NCBI RefSeq assembly: GCF_041146795.1
Contig: NC_135174.1
Location: forward strand, 22,468,878 to 22,532,877
DNA from: Maylandia zebra
Lineage: Eukaryota; Chordata; Actinopteri; Cichliformes; Cichlidae
Reading direction: 5' to 3'
Length of the DNA: 64,000 nt
Below are positions 22,683 through 53,415 of this stretch, piece by piece. Every line of letters begins with the position of its first letter. The stretch's first letter is position 1. The position numbers and the translations under genes were made by a program. Below the pieces are notes generated by a model. That model was not told the DNA's origin. It made no database searches and saw only the letters and a list, made by a program, of their open reading frames with translations.

Positions 22683-24595
22683 CTGGACTGGCCATCGGGC
22701 ATACCGGGCATTTGCCTGGTGGGCCGATGGTGATTTTTTTGTTTTTATGGGCCGATGTTTTTTTTGTTTTGTTTTTTCCGTAACGGTATAAACACTGAAA
22801 GGTGGTGGATTGGCCAGATGCTGGGAGATGTGTAAAAATAACTCAGTTGTTTGGTGGTGGCTATTGCGGAGCTTCCACAGATTCAGTAACATTAGCAAGT
22901 GGTGGAGGCCAGCAGATGCAACACGCTGGCAGGTGGATGACGGAAAGGCAGGAGGAGCAGAGACCCGCAGAGGCGGTGAACTGAACTTCAGGTAAGAAGT
23001 TATGACCTGCAGTCTATCTGGGTCAGATATAAACCAAGTTTAGGTGGAGTTTATTTTCGTTATGCTGACTTTTTACAGTCAGTTGCAATAACTCGTACTG
23101 TGTACTAGCTAGCATGACGGCGTTTATATACTGCTGGGCGGGTGCTTTGATATTATTGATGTTGAACTTGTTTTATCTTATTTTATTTGTAAGGTTAGTT
23201 ATTAGAGTTTCCAACCCTCCTGTAAAAAAACGGAATCGTCTGGTATTCAGAGAAAATATCACGCGTTTCGTATTGAGCTGAAAAGGAGCAGTTTGTCTCG
23301 AACTTCAGCTACAATGAAAAAGACACAAAGCTGGAGTTTTTCTGTGTCTTTGCTGCACAGCTGCCTCTTCTTCTCTCATTCTCTCCCCTCTCTCTCCTGT
23401 TGCTACTTCAATCATGAAACTGATCAATGATCAGCTGATTGGGTTTTCTCTCTTGTTTGTTTATCGCTCACTCTGTGCCAGAAAGGGGAAAACAGCGGAT
23501 GTCGCGCTAAACAACGGCAGCACGTTTAAGCTTGATCAGCTGTTGTTAGAATTTATGTAATATTACTTTCTAGTATCAGCTGATGTTTGCTGGAGCCACA
23601 GCTGCAAAAGCAGCTGGTCATGATGTCGGTTTGGTTATCTGGTGAGAGGGAAACATGAAGATGAAACCAGGAGATGTCCTTACTGAATCATCAGAGCTGA
23701 ACAGGTGATGGAGAAACAGGTTTACCTTTTAGGTGACAAATGAGTTGAAGGGAAGTTATGAACGGTTTCTGACAAATAACACCAGGATCCTTTTCTAAGC
23801 AGCTGACTGCTGGTAACTGTGCAGGGGCGGATCTAGCAAAGTTTTGCCAGGGGCCCAGGTAGGGCATTAACAGGGAGAGGGGGCACAAAGAAATATTTTC
23901 TTATTCTCATTTAAAATGTCTCGCTTTTAACAAATAATTATCTGAATCTTACAACAAACGTTTTCATCTGATGTAAAATATATAGAAATCCATTATTGTA
24001 CATAGTAATTTATTTTATGGTCCCATCATAATTTCTTCAGAAGTAGTGTACTGTATTGTATAAGATGCCAGTATTTTCCCACATTTTCTAGATACTGTAC
24101 CAGTACTGTGTGTAAAATGCCATCAAAAAGTCAATTAAGTTTTATTCTTTCTCACCTGTCTTTCTGTCTCCTTTCACTTTTTAAAGGTTGCCATGTTAGA
24201 AAAAATATTTTGCCCTGCCATGCTGTTTGTTGATGTGGCAAATGAATGGTTTATGAAAATATATCTAAATCTGTCATCAGTATTCAGTAATGATCATGTC
24301 TCACCTCTAGTCTTCTCTGTCTTAATTTCAGGTTTTCACCATGTGTTGTAGATAGTTCAGGAGGTTAACTCGACCAAGCAGTCTACTTTCGGGTACTGTT
24401 TAGAATACCAGAATAGGGAGGATGGTGTAGGTTTAAGTTTATTAGACTGATACATATATATCAACAAGACAGTGTACATCACTGTGACAACAGCGTTTGT
24501 TTTCATTCAAAGGCTTTATGGTTTTTCCTATAATACCTGGTGGGCCGGTCTCTAGTCAAAATGCCCGGGCCGATTTTTTGTCCCAGTCCAGCCCT
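22683..24595. mobile_element. Inverted-end DNA element, probably hAT
   Basis: The left end, GCTGGACTGGCCATCGGGC, is mirrored on the right by GTCCCAGTCCAGCCC. It has no transposase. A second repeat start, GCAGGGGCGGATCTAGC, lies inside at about 23822 and is probably nested. It sits in the 2.7-kb block absent from unit B. The target duplication could not be fixed (CCGCATGC versus CCTGCATG). Confidence 0.5.
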
Positions 24596-25834
24596 GCCTG
24601 CATGTATTGCAAAATTGAAACATGGAACTGCACTGACAGTGAAATTAATCTGTTTTAAACTGAAGTGTCAGTATAAATGCTTTCCAGACAAAATGTAAAC
24701 TTCTAACATTAGCAGAAAATGTAAATGGTGTGAGGTAATCAAATGTATTTTCTTGCATTTGAATACTTCATATTGTTTGGTTACTATTGGTTGCAGATTT
24801 TCAGTTTTCATTTATGCTTTTTCAGCTTATATATCAAATATTGACAAAAGAGTAATATGTAATCCAGGTATATCTGTATAATTATTTACGTCTGATGTGT
24901 TATTTAGCTTTAAGATAAACGCTGTTAATACCTGTTTGTGACAGCTGTAGTTACAGCTTTTACTTGTGGCACAATATCTTCATGTTGAAACCAAATAGCC
25001 AATTATATATTCCACCCCTGGAAAAAGGCATAATAACAAGATTATATTATTATCCTTTTTTTTATTTGTTTGTTTGTTGGATTTTAGTGGTTGACTTTGC
25101 TTTTATAGTCAATTTAAATTTCTAGAGGTTTAATGGAGAAAAAAGTTGTGATTTTATTGTGGTGGTTTGTTTTGATGTTACAGTTTTTCTCTGTTATTTT
25201 ATTTTCTTAATTAGTTCAAAAGTTGTATCTTCCAGAAAATTTATTTTTTGTGAAACACAAAATGTTCAGTCAAACACAACAAGTTTTGTATAGAGTTGTT
25301 TGATGTATCAATGACATCCAAAGACAGCTCAAATGATCTGTAACATCTGTGTACATTGTGCATGTAAATTTATGTAGGAAATAAAGCTGACTTTTGTGGG
25401 ATGTGTTAATTTTGTATTTTATAATTTACTAGCATAATGTAAACATACTTCTATTTCTAGTTTGCTTAAAAGTTTTAACCTAAAATCACTGTGCCCTGTA
25501 GCATCCCTTATTTATACTTTATCTTTTGCTTTATGATTCTTTTCTTGCTGCTGCTCATTTCTGTTATCATCTCATCCTATTCACAGTTCTTCATCCTGCA
25601 ATTCCCCTTATCCAGTGGTACATTTCCTCCTTTCCAAAATGTCCTAATAAGATGATGTCTCATCATTAGATATGTCTCTGTGCAGAGTCTGTGCCTTAAA
25701 ATATAAAGCTCCTTGGGATCACTGGCATTGTGAACAGGTGCTAAATAAATTTAATGAACTGAATGTTAACATATTAGTCCATTAATTTAATGCATCTATG
25801 CTTTTCTTCTTTTCCCTTATGCAAGAACAGAACA

Positions 25835-27413
25835 CAACAAGAACACGCAAGATGCTTACATAAATTCAAGAGATGGCCAATCCCTTTTTTTCAGTGTGTC
25901 CATCTGCCACTTGCATTTCCTTACCTGGATGATTGAGCATGCATCAAGACATGCCTACTTATTATTATTATTTTTTAAAACTTAACTTAAACATCTTGAA
26001 CAAACTTAACATAGCATTTTGTTTGATGTCTTTGGATTAGGGTCAGTTGCACTCTTACACAGATATTCTTCCAAACTTCTGTAGTTGATTGCTTTTCTGC
26101 TTATGATTTTTCAGCTCATTGCAATAGTATCAGTTTAATCAAAGAACATTAACAGTTAATATTTTGTTCAGATAAAAAAGTGCTTCATATGTTTTCGATA
26201 CAGTAAATGTATTGTTTATGAATCTGATATCTGCCATTGAGAGTCATTTTGTTTTAGTGTAAAATAAAATGAAAAATAAAATCTATTATTAACAGACTTC
26301 TTGAGATGTAGCAGAATTATAAAATTAGCATATAAAGTTTTGGGTTTTGTTTTTACTGATGACTTATTTACGTAGATGAATACAAATTTATTCATTATTT
26401 AAGTAAAGGTATTACTTTAATTAAGCTATTTATTACTATAAATCAGGTTTTCATCATATAAATAACTCCTTTAGACAGCTACTAAACTGGATTTATGTGC
26501 AATATGATGGAATTTTCTAAATAAACAATGTTTCACAGCAACATCTGTTTGTTTTAAAGTTCCATCTAGTAAAACCTAGCTTGACATGGCATTTTTGACA
26601 CTGGTGATATATTCTCTGAGCACTTGAAAAGTCTTAAAACTGTAAACCTGCTGTAAATATAAAATTAATACAAAATTTACTGTTTTTATTTGAAAGTGCT
26701 CTGTCAACAGTCAGTGCTGAAGGGGAACATCTTTGGTACAGCTGTAGTAACAGTGAAGTGACTAAAAGCAGATGATAAATTTGGTAGTGGTATTCGCATT
26801 CCTGCAATTTTTTATTAGTATAGATAAAGCATGTATGAATGCAGCGTTTATAGCCCCTTTAATGACAATGACAATTTAATTTGCATAGTACATTTCATTA
26901 CATGGAAACACAATGTGATCACCAATGTAAAGAAATAGGCAAATTTACAATGGCAGGGAAAACAACAGAACAAAATAAAATAAAACAGAATAACAAAACC
27001 TATTAACTGTAGACCTGTGTGAATGGAAAGATTTAGAATCTGGTGTTGAATGTACGGACAGTAATTGATCTCAAGTCAGGTAGCTTGTTCTAAAAAAAAC
27101 ACGACTAAAATAACTGACACTCACATTTAGATCTAATTCTAGAAAAAGTTTTTTAAAAATGAAAAGCAAACAGATATTGTTTTCTTAATGTTCAATGTGA
27201 GATATTAAATTTCTTGATATACACTAGAAGCTGTGAAGCTCAGAGAAATTCCCGCGAGTCACCAGTTCCAGGATTAAAGAGATTTGGAGATATATTGTAA
27301 GACTTTTAAAGTAAAATGTAGCCTACTTCTGACTAATACATATTGATTTCAGTGAAAATGTCTTGGCTTCGCAGTTGGACACTTAAGCATTTTTTTTAAT
27401 TCCATCATTTAAA
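25835..27413. other. Spacer between copy A and the ST8Sia gene
   Basis: AT-rich and non-coding. At about 25920-25950 a short stretch (GGATGATTGAGCATGCATCAAGACAT) resembles the Penelope-like tail seen inverted near 61000. The 3' untranslated region of the ST8Sia gene must lie within the right part of this stretch. Confidence 0.4.
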
Positions 27414-44638
<17,225 letters not shown>

Positions 44639-44784
44639 GTCTCTCCAGTGGTTCACATTTCACAGCACTCAATTTCATTTCACCTTATATATTTTTCCGG
44701 GTACTTCCTGTCTGTCTGGTTTGGCTGCCTGTTGCTGCTGTTGCTCGTTTCCATGTTTGTGTGTATGAAGGGGTGTGTGTGTTA

Positions 44785-45450
44785 GTGATGTGTGGAGCCG
44801 GGTTTTTGTTTTCTTTCTCTCACCCTCTCTCTTGCACTTTTTTTCCGTGTCACTCCGCACGCGAGCCTTGTGCTTTGTTACACTGGCGGTAGCATAGAAA
44901 CAAAGGAAAAGAGAGCCAGGGACAACAATGTCACATTAGAAAGGTATAGTAATCATCCACTAGTGATGGGATTTCCGGCTCTTTCGGCTCGGCTCACTAA
45001 AAAGAGCCGGCTCTTCCGGCTCCGAACCAGCTCTTCAGGTTGTTTTGTTGCTTTAATTAATTTATTATTAACAATAATATAAAATTATGCACAAAAGGAA
45101 TTACTAATGTTAAAAAACGTGGTTTTATTTATATATGTTTATATATAAATATTTACAGTGGCCCCTCGAGACAAAGCACGTACAAACTCCAAAACACATT
45201 TCTAGCATTAACTGAACTTCCAAAACAGAGCTACCTCGCTTAAATTACACAATTGAAAGCATATGTGTATGGCTTGCACTCATATATATTCAAATAATTT
45301 AAAAAAAAGTTCATTTACCTGTTACTACCACACACCAAATCCGGTAGCCACTAGCTCAACACTGCGCCTAGCATCCTGGAGCACTTCTGTTGTGTTTTGT
45401 ACGTGTTTTAGAGTTTGTACGTGCTTTGTCTCTAGGGTCCACCTTAAATA
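44785..45450. repeat. hAT-like GAGCCG-family repeats
   Basis: Contains the same Ser/Pro-coding-looking CTCACCCTCTCTCTTGCAC stretch, GAGCCGGCTCTTCC palindrome and GTGGTTTTATTTATATATG stretch as 39224-39703, partly inverted. It lies just upstream of ST8Sia exon 1. Confidence 0.45.
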
Positions 45451-46039
45451 TACTTTTATTTATTCACTCCACATAAAATGTAATAAATAAATCATATAAG
45501 ACAAAAACCAACTATTCACAGTTCAACTTTAAACTATTTAAATTTTCAACTTTTTCCTTTTAATCAAATTTAAAGTGAAACTATGCCGGCTTGTACACAT
45601 ACACGAGAGACACGAGAGTTCTTCTTTACTGATGTTTACTGTGCTTCTCTTAACGTACAGGTACACCGTAGAACTGGTGAATACAAATGTACAAGAAAAT
45701 TATATTTCAGCATTAAAACATATTACAATATAAAATTCACAAAATATAAACAAACATACCACTTTGGCCTGCAAGTAGACAAACCGGTGTAATTGGAACT
45801 TAGGACTTATTTCTTCTTTAACATTCACACGGCTAGACCGTCACCATGAGCAGCTTCTCTGACCTTACTTCCCAAAACAGGAAGTGACCTCTGCCCTTAC
45901 CTTATACCTTATACCTTATACTTACAAAATTATCCGGCTATTTTCCATGTATCAAATTAACTGTACACCAACCAATCCGGTAGGCAAAAAAAGGAAAATG
46001 TTAACATGCTCAACACAAAAATAAAACATACAAAATAAA
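45451..46039. other. No gene recognised
   Basis: AT-rich, probably the remainder of the hAT-like repeat. A short CTTATACC repeat lies at 45899-45920. Confidence 0.35.
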
Positions 46040-48285
46040 ATGCGTTAGTTACATTATCATTATCACAGGACAGCATTGTGCCATCACGCACCAGGGTGAG
46101 TTATAACAATGACAAACCCTGGTTTACTCCTAAACTCAAAAAGCTGTGGCTGGAAAAGAGAAAGGCGTTCAGAAGCGGAGACAGGGACTGCTACAGAGAG
46201 GCCAAGTACAGGTTCACTAAAGAAGTGGACATTGCTAAACATCAGCACTCTGAGAAGATGCAGCAGCAGATCTCAGAGAATGACTCGGCCTCTGTGTGGA
46301 AAGGTTTTAGGAATATCACCAACTACAAGCCTAAAACCCCCCACTCTACTGATGACTTGCTCTTAGCCAACACCCTTAACGACTTTTACTGCCGTTTTGA
46401 CGAGCCATCAGGCAGCCTTCACACCTCCAACGGCCCCAACAATAGAGGCACTTTGGACACTAATTCCCCCACCTCTCCCCCCTCCATAGAGCCATCACCA
46501 CCTTCAAACTTTTCACCTACAACACCCCCCTCCTCACCCCACACAAAAGAGGATTTCACACCACCTCCTCCCACCACAACTCTTCATATTCATGAAGCAG
46601 ATGTGAGGAAGCAGTTTAGGAGTCTGAATGCTCGAAAAGCTCCCGGCCCAGACGGTGTGTCTCCTGCCACCCTCAGACACTGTGCAAACGAGCTGGCCCC
46701 AGTGTTTTCTGGCATTTTCAACTCCTCACTGCAGGCATGTCATGTGCCTGCCTGCTTCAAGTCCTCAACCATAATCCCTGTCCCCAAGAAACCTAGGATC
46801 ACTGGACTAAATGACTACAGACCCGTGGCTCTGACATCTGTGGTCATGAAGTCATTTGAGCGCCTGGTTCTCTCCCATCTCAAGACCCTCACGGCCCCCC
46901 TCCTGGACCCCCTTCAGTTTGCATATAGAGCCAACAGGTCTGTAGATGACGCCATCAACATGGCCCTACACTTCATCCTGCAGCATCTGGACTCCCCAGG
47001 AACCTACGCCAGGATCCTGTTTGTGGACTTCAGCTCTGCCTTCAACACCATCCTTCCAGACCATCTCCGAGACAAGCTTTCCCAGATGAATGTGCCTGAT
47101 CCCATCTGCCGGTGGATCACTGACTTCCTGACGGACAGGAAGCAGCATGTGAGGCTGGGAAAGAATGTCTCGGACTCTCGGACCATCAGCTCCGGCTCCC
47201 CTCAGGGCTGTGTTCTTTCTCCTCTGCTCTTCTCCCTGTACACCAACTGCTGCACCTCCACCCACCAGTCTGTCAAGCTAATCAAGTTTGCAGATGACAC
47301 CACCGTTATTGGACTCATCTCGGACGGGGATGAGTCTGCCTACAGGAGGTAGGTTGAATGTCTGGTGTCCTGGTGCAGCCACAACAACCTGGTGCTGAAT
47401 GCCCAGAAGACAGTGGAGATTATTGTGGACTTCAGGAAGCACACAGCCCCACTCCCCCCCATCATCCTGACTGACACCCCCATCACCTCTGTGGACTCAT
47501 TCCGCTTCCTGGGTACCACCATCACTCAGGACCTGAAGTGGGAGCCCACCATCACCTCCGTCATCAAGAAAGCCCAGCAGAGGATGTACTTCCTGAGGCA
47601 GCTGAAGAAATTCAACCTGCCAACACGGACGATGATGCAATTCTACACTGCAATCATCGAGTCCATCCTCACCTCCTCCATCACCGTGTGGTACGCTGGA
47701 GCCACTATCAGGGACAAACAGAGACTGCAGCTCTGCTGAGAAGGTGATTGGCTGCAGACTCCCATCTTTGCAGGACCTGTACACCTCCAGGACACTGGGG
47801 CGTGCAGCTCGGATCTCAGCTGACCCTTCTCACCCTGGATACAGTCTGTTTGACCTGCTCCCCTCAGGCAGGAGGCTCCGGTCCATTCGCACCAGAACCT
47901 CTCACCATAAGAACAGTTTCTTCCCCTCTGCTGTTGGACACATGAACAATAAACGTACGACTGTTCCCACCACTAACACATGACCCTATGCTGTGTTCAC
48001 TGCATCACTCCATGTTTGGCACTGATCACCACCTGCACTCATGTATATATCTTTCTACGTAGCACTTTTAATTCTTATTCTCATGTATATATCTCATGTA
48101 TATCTCATGCATATATCTCTACATAGCACTTTTAATTCTTATTCTTACTTTTATTTTTTCATGTCTATTTAAGCGCAATTTATGACAGTATGTTTGCACT
48201 GAAGCACCGCAGCAATTTCCTAATGTTGTAAACCTGCTCAACATTTGGCAATAAACCCTTTCTGATTCTGATTCTGATTACAAGA
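46040..48285 (+). mobile_element. Rex1-like LINE, 5'-truncated, inactive
   Basis: Starts in the linker before the reverse transcriptase and ends with a GATTCTGATTCTGATT tail. It is related to but distinct from the element at 11.3 kb: its tail repeat is TTCTGA rather than GAATTT. Confidence 0.85.
46078..47983 (+). pseudogene. LINE reverse transcriptase with stop and frameshift
   Basis: Reads KAPGPDGVSPATLRHC, DYRPVALTSVV, VDFSSAFNTILPD, SSGSPQGCVLSPLLFSLYT and FADDTTVIGLIS. It then hits TAG at 47350-47352, continues in the same frame to about 47739 (QRMYFLRQLKKFNLP), and needs a frameshift to reach DPSHPGYSLFDLLPSGRR (47744-47983). The catalytic DD pair is present but the frame is broken twice. 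Endonuclease missing. Confidence 0.85.
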
Positions 48286-48439
48286 GCTCCGCCTAGTGGT
48301 CAAATACTAACATTTCACCAACTGTTACAGAAACAACACAAAACACTGCAAATCACAACACAATTAAATACAAATTAAAATATGAAAACAAAAAGAAGAT
48401 GCATATTCTCTGTCATATGGGCCCGCATGAATAAACTTT

Positions 48440-49190
48440 CTGAATCCTTTATCATCCACAACTGAAAATAGACCTGGAAAAGCTTATTCACGCCTTTGTG
48501 ATCTCTAGGCTGGACTACTGCAACTCCCTTTATTTCGGTCCTCATTCTGCCCTTCTTCATATACTGCAAACTGTTCAAAATGCGGTGGCACGCCTTCTGA
48601 CCGGAACTGGGAGGTTTGCCTCTATTACCCCTGTTCTAGCTGACCTGCACTGGCTAGCCATTAAATGCCGCATCCAATTTAAAATACTGCTGCTTACTTT
48701 TAAAATTATCAACAACACAGCCCGAGCTACCTTATCGAACCCCTTAGATCGTACAATCCCGCTAGAGCACTAAGATCATCTGCTCAGTTACTCCTGGTGC
48801 AGCCAAGATCTCGGCTGAAGTCTAGAGGTGACCGTGTGTTTGCCTTGGCTGCACCAGATTTATGGAAGAACCTTCTTATTGCTATCCGCGTGTCTGATTC
48901 TATCCAATCACTTAAATCACGGTTAAAAACCTATTTATTTAACCTTGTCTTTCCTGCTCGTTAATCTCTGTATCTGATCCCTAGACTTACTCTATTTTAC
49001 CGTTTATATACACTTTTTTATGGTTTTGTGCTTTTTTACTTGATATTCATTTTATGCTATTCCTGTGTATTAGTGACACTGACCTGTTAGCAAACTTGGT
49101 ACTTTGCTACGGTCCTATAATATTTATAATATTTATGTCTTATTTTCTGTCTTTTATGTGAAGCACTTTGGTATGCCGTTGGTTTTTAAA
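48440..49190 (+). mobile_element. L2-like LINE 3' fragment
   Basis: 48498-48773 encodes [33 protein letters not shown] and IQFKILLLTFKIINN, the C-terminal region of an L2-type reverse transcriptase. A frameshifted remainder and 3' untranslated sequence run to about 49190. Confidence 0.7.
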
Positions 49191-49445
49191 TGCCGGTTAA
49201 TTGTTTGAAATTGTTCAGGATTGCAAAAGCCTTGCTGTGCAAGTTTAAAACAATGAGGGTGGAGCACGCAGTTGCTGAGCTCCGGTGTAACTGGCCAAGA
49301 TAGGCCTAAGGGTCCGCTGTTGCTGGCTACTTCAGAAAATAGGCGCGACCCTGCTCGACTGGTACATCTGCGGGGCTTTTACCTTCTCGGGGAATTACAA
49401 AAACGCTTTTGCAATCCTGAACAATTTCAAACAATTAACCGGCTG
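49191..49445. mobile_element. MITE with about 39-bp inverted ends
   Basis: GCCGGTTAATTGTTTGAAAT-TGTTCAGGATTGCAAAAG on the left is mirrored by the reverse complement at 49405-49443. About 250 bp. Family not assigned. Confidence 0.8.
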
Positions 49446-49479
49446 TTAATTGTCTGTGCGACTGGTTTTAGAAGTATGA

Positions 49480-50040
49480 CTGCAGCGTTTATTTTCTAAA
49501 GGGCTGAATGTTATTTGCGACCATGTGTCGTGTTAAAAACTACTCTGAAACCACGAAACCCCTTACAGAAGAAATTCTCGTTTGATCCGTTTGTAAATAA
49601 ATCAAATGCTTGCATCGCTGCATGCTGTGACATCAGAATTACAAAATGAGTGTGATTAAAACAATTAGTTTGAAAGAGCGATACTGGCTGCTTTGGGGGA
49701 AAAGGTGACATCGTGTGCAACGTGTTTTAGAAGTAGCCCAATAGCTACAATTTATTTTCTAAAGGGGCTGAATATTATTTGCGACCGTTTACTGTGTTAA
49801 AAAACTAGCTGGCTCTGTCTCCCTCTTAGTTCAACATTCTGAAATCCCGATTTTTAAATAAAATGATCGCATCAACCCGTGAAAGAAACCCCAGTAGATG
49901 CGTAAAAACTAGTTACATTAAAACTAGTGGTTTGATTAAATGAAACGCTTGTGAACAGGCTGAAATTACCCGTACAGAAGAAATTCCCACTTGTGCCATT
50001 TTTAAAATAAAATGCTTGCATCGCTGCATGAGGAGACACA
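49480..50040. repeat. Two diverged tandem copies of a ~260-bp unit
   Basis: Shared blocks recur in order: TTTATTTTCTAAAG-GGCTGAAT, ATTTGCGACC, GTGTTAAAAA-CTA, AGAAGAAATTC and TGCTTGCATCGCTGCATG (first set 49489-49627, second 49752-50031). Confidence 0.7.
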
Positions 50041-50497
50041 GTGACGGTCCTAGCCTGTTTGGCGCCCTGGGCGAACACTCCCTCTGATGATTCTCATGTA
50101 TCCTGAATGTTTCAGGATACATGAGCTGCCATTATCCAATGACACATCTGCTTACCTGTATCTTTTGCTCATTTCTCCTCCTCTTCTTTTCTCTTTTTTC
50201 TAAACTGAGCACCTGATGGCTTTGAACTTTTCTTGTCCATCTTCAATTGGCTTCAATTTTGCACTCCAGTATGAACACCCATCCCCCAACTCGAGGATCA
50301 CCACAACATAACCTAATAAACCTACGCCTTATTTCACAGATTTGCTTTGTCTAGAGTTTATTTCTGGGATTTCACACAACCCGGGATTCAAATCATGAAT
50401 CCATAATGGACTTGGATTTACAATATTATGAATGAAATGTGCTGTATTTGGAAGCAGGGCAAACCGTCCGTGTCGCCCGTATCAAAAACCGCTACTG
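50040..50497. mobile_element. Repeat ending at the unit B boundary
   Basis: Begins CGGTCCTAGCCTGTTTGGCG and ends CAAAAACCGCTACTGGC, abutting the start of duplication unit B at 50499. It includes a short palindrome (ATGTATCCTGAATGTTTCAGGATACAT, 50095-50121). Probably a non-autonomous DNA element. Confidence 0.5.
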
Positions 50498-50625
50498 GCT
50501 ATAGCCCTGCCCTGCTGCATCAGTGACAACTTGTTAGGTGGCTCTTCCACCTGTGAGCAGCTCTCAGGAGGGAGAGCAGATAGTTTTTGAGCTTAACTGA
50601 GCAGCAACAACTCCACAAACCAGAG

Positions 50626-53380
50626 ATGGCAGAGTTAATTTTAAAGTTTTTTTCTTTGCTTTTTTTGTCATCGTGTATCTTGATTATTTTGAATTTATTA
50701 GACAATAGGATAAAAAGCATCAGGTGGGTTGTGTTTTTATATGTTGACTCATGAAAAACCTATGATTGATTTAATCTGTTTACTGGTAAATTATTTTTTT
50801 ATTTCTGTAAAGTTTTTCAAAGAAACACACACTTGTCTCACTAATTATCTTATGTTGCTTCTGTTTCCCTTTTGATTCAGCTGGTCAACCTTCATAGAAA
50901 TAGATGACAGTGAATCGGAAGACTTTGTGCTTGAGAGGTACAGGGTATACTGGGAAAGAAAATTAAAATCAGGACCACCACATCCTGACTTTGAAGCAGA
51001 AATAGCAGAAATAGCAGATTCAGCAAAAAACAACACAATACAATGCATTGTAGCTGAGACCCCCATGGCTCTCCTCTACAAAAAAGACTTCAAGAAGCTT
51101 CCTCGGTGGGATTTTGAAGATGTTTACAGCAAAGATACTCAACATAGACGACCAGTAAGCATGTTAAGACAAGATATAGTAAAAACAGTCGAACGTATTA
51201 ACTTTATGGATGTGAGCCAGCATAGCTGGAGTCATACCAGCCATCTGCATGATGCCTGACATTTCAGTTTCTGTCTTTTTGGCTTCTTGACGTATTGCTT
51301 TTGCTTTTTCATGATTTGTTTCAAGTCATTCATTTTTAACTTGTTTCATCATTTCATATTTTTTTATGATTTTCAGACATGTGCTCAGTCTCTACGAAAC
51401 TCTCAGGATGAGAAATTCAAGAAGGCTTTTCTTCCTAACATACGTTTGTTTCTGCACAAAGACAACATTAACATGAGCGAGTGGAATCGCCTTTCACATT
51501 TCAACAGTCCTTTTGGGTTTATGAACTACAAATATGATGGTAGGTCTTTATGAAGCTGATATTGGGTCAGTATTGTGTGCCAGACTGAAGAATGACAGAG
51601 TAATATACATCTATTCTCTGACTGGATTTTTAAACACATATGTAGTTTTATGAGATATGTTTAAACAGCCAATGAAATAACAGCACGTCAATGCATTTAG
51701 GAATGGATGAATAGAAAAGATGGCGTGCTGATATAAACCTAACTCTGGACTACTTAATAAAAAAAACATGAAGCAATTATTTTAAGTGAGATACAGTTAA
51801 AATATATTAATTCAAATATTTATTTATTCAAATAATTAATCATTAAGGAAAATGTGATTGGTATAAACTGAACATATACCAATCAAACAAAAGCTTACAT
51901 TTAAAATCTACTTAACTAATCTAATTAACTAATGTAAACAGATTAGTTAAAGTATGCATTTTAGGCATTTTTTGTTATTTTGAGTGAATGAAGACTTATG
52001 AGAGACAATCGAGCGACTGTTTTGGTAGTCGCTCTATTGTAATTTAACAGAGAACTATTTTGTCTGGAAATTTTCAAGTGCCGAATTTAATGTGGTTCGA
52101 TATGAAAGAGTTTACACATCATGAGAGTGTTGGGATGAATCATGCTATTTTTCAGGTGATGTATTATATTTTCTGATGGTGGTAGTTGTTAATATCCATC
52201 GATTCAAACTATATGCTACCTGCATCATATTGTCTTGTTTGAGACATCGTTATAAAGACATACATCTTTTAAATATGAAACATTAGTTTAAAGCAAACTA
52301 ACAAACCTCTTCTCTACTCATACAGCAACCATAAAACAATCACAGAATGTGTATTCATGTTTTTCTTTTGGTTTGCAGATGTGATGGATTCAGTGAAGCT
52401 GATTCCAAAGCCAAATAAGCCACTGCTTCTCCCAAAACCAGGTGGTGATGGCTGTGTGCGCTGTGCTGTGGTAGGTACTGGAGGAATCCTGAACGGCTCA
52501 AAGAAGGGAGTGGAGATCGATGGCCATGATTACGTTTTTCGGTAAGACAAAAAAAACCCAAGCAAACCTGTTTGTTTTGTTTGACAGGCACTAGGCCAGG
52601 GGTCAAATTCAAATTCAAATTCAAATTTTATTTGTCACGTACACAGTCATACACAGTACGATATGCAGTGAAATGCTTAGACAACTGCTCGTGACCTAAA
52701 GAAAAACAAAGGAAAAGGCTATGAATAAGATCGGAAATAAATATGAAAAATTAAAAAGGGTAAATTTAACTAGGAAGGAACAAAATATAAATTAAGGTTA
52801 AAAATGAAATAACTGTACAACACAAATTAGAATGAAGGGTAAATTTAACTGGGAAAGAATAAGATAAACTAGAAAGCGAAAATTTAGTGTGCCTATGCCG
52901 CTGCCAATGAGTGCAGTTTGCCATTCATACGGCTCAAAAAAAAAAAAAAATCCAAATAAGGGTAGACAGGCCGTACTACTGCTGGCATACCACTAGAGTG
53001 AGCCAACACACCACTAATTAAGTGAGTGAGCCAACACACCACAAGTTAAGTTTCACTTCCCTTCCCATTCATTTCAATAGGCAAAAACTAGCATTAAAAT
53101 ATTCATATTTAAAAAACTATAGAAGTAATAAACACCAAAAGTCATAGCACACCATTCCAGCTCCAGCCGCACAAAATGATATAACATATGTGAACCTTGT
53201 CTCAAAACTGTGCGGCACATAAGCGTGGGAAAATTTTCACTAAAATATTAATATTTAAAAAACTATAGAAGTAATAACCACCAAAAGTCATAGCAACTCA
53301 TTCCAGCTCCAGCCGCACACAATCATATGTGAACCTTGTCTCAAAACTGTGGGGCGAGTTACGGTCCAAAATTTCAGGCG

Positions 53381-53415
<35 letters not shown>

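Larger units (their letters stand above)
9879..25834 (+). repeat. Tandem segmental duplication, unit A
   Basis: Homologous in the same orientation to 50499-59905. Both start at CTATAG(T/C)CCTGCCCTGCTGC and end near AAGAACAGAACA. Introns as well as exons align with only scattered substitutions, so the duplication is recent. Unit A is longer because it holds several elements absent from unit B and keeps about 2.7 kb (21988-24748) missing from B. Confidence 0.9.
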
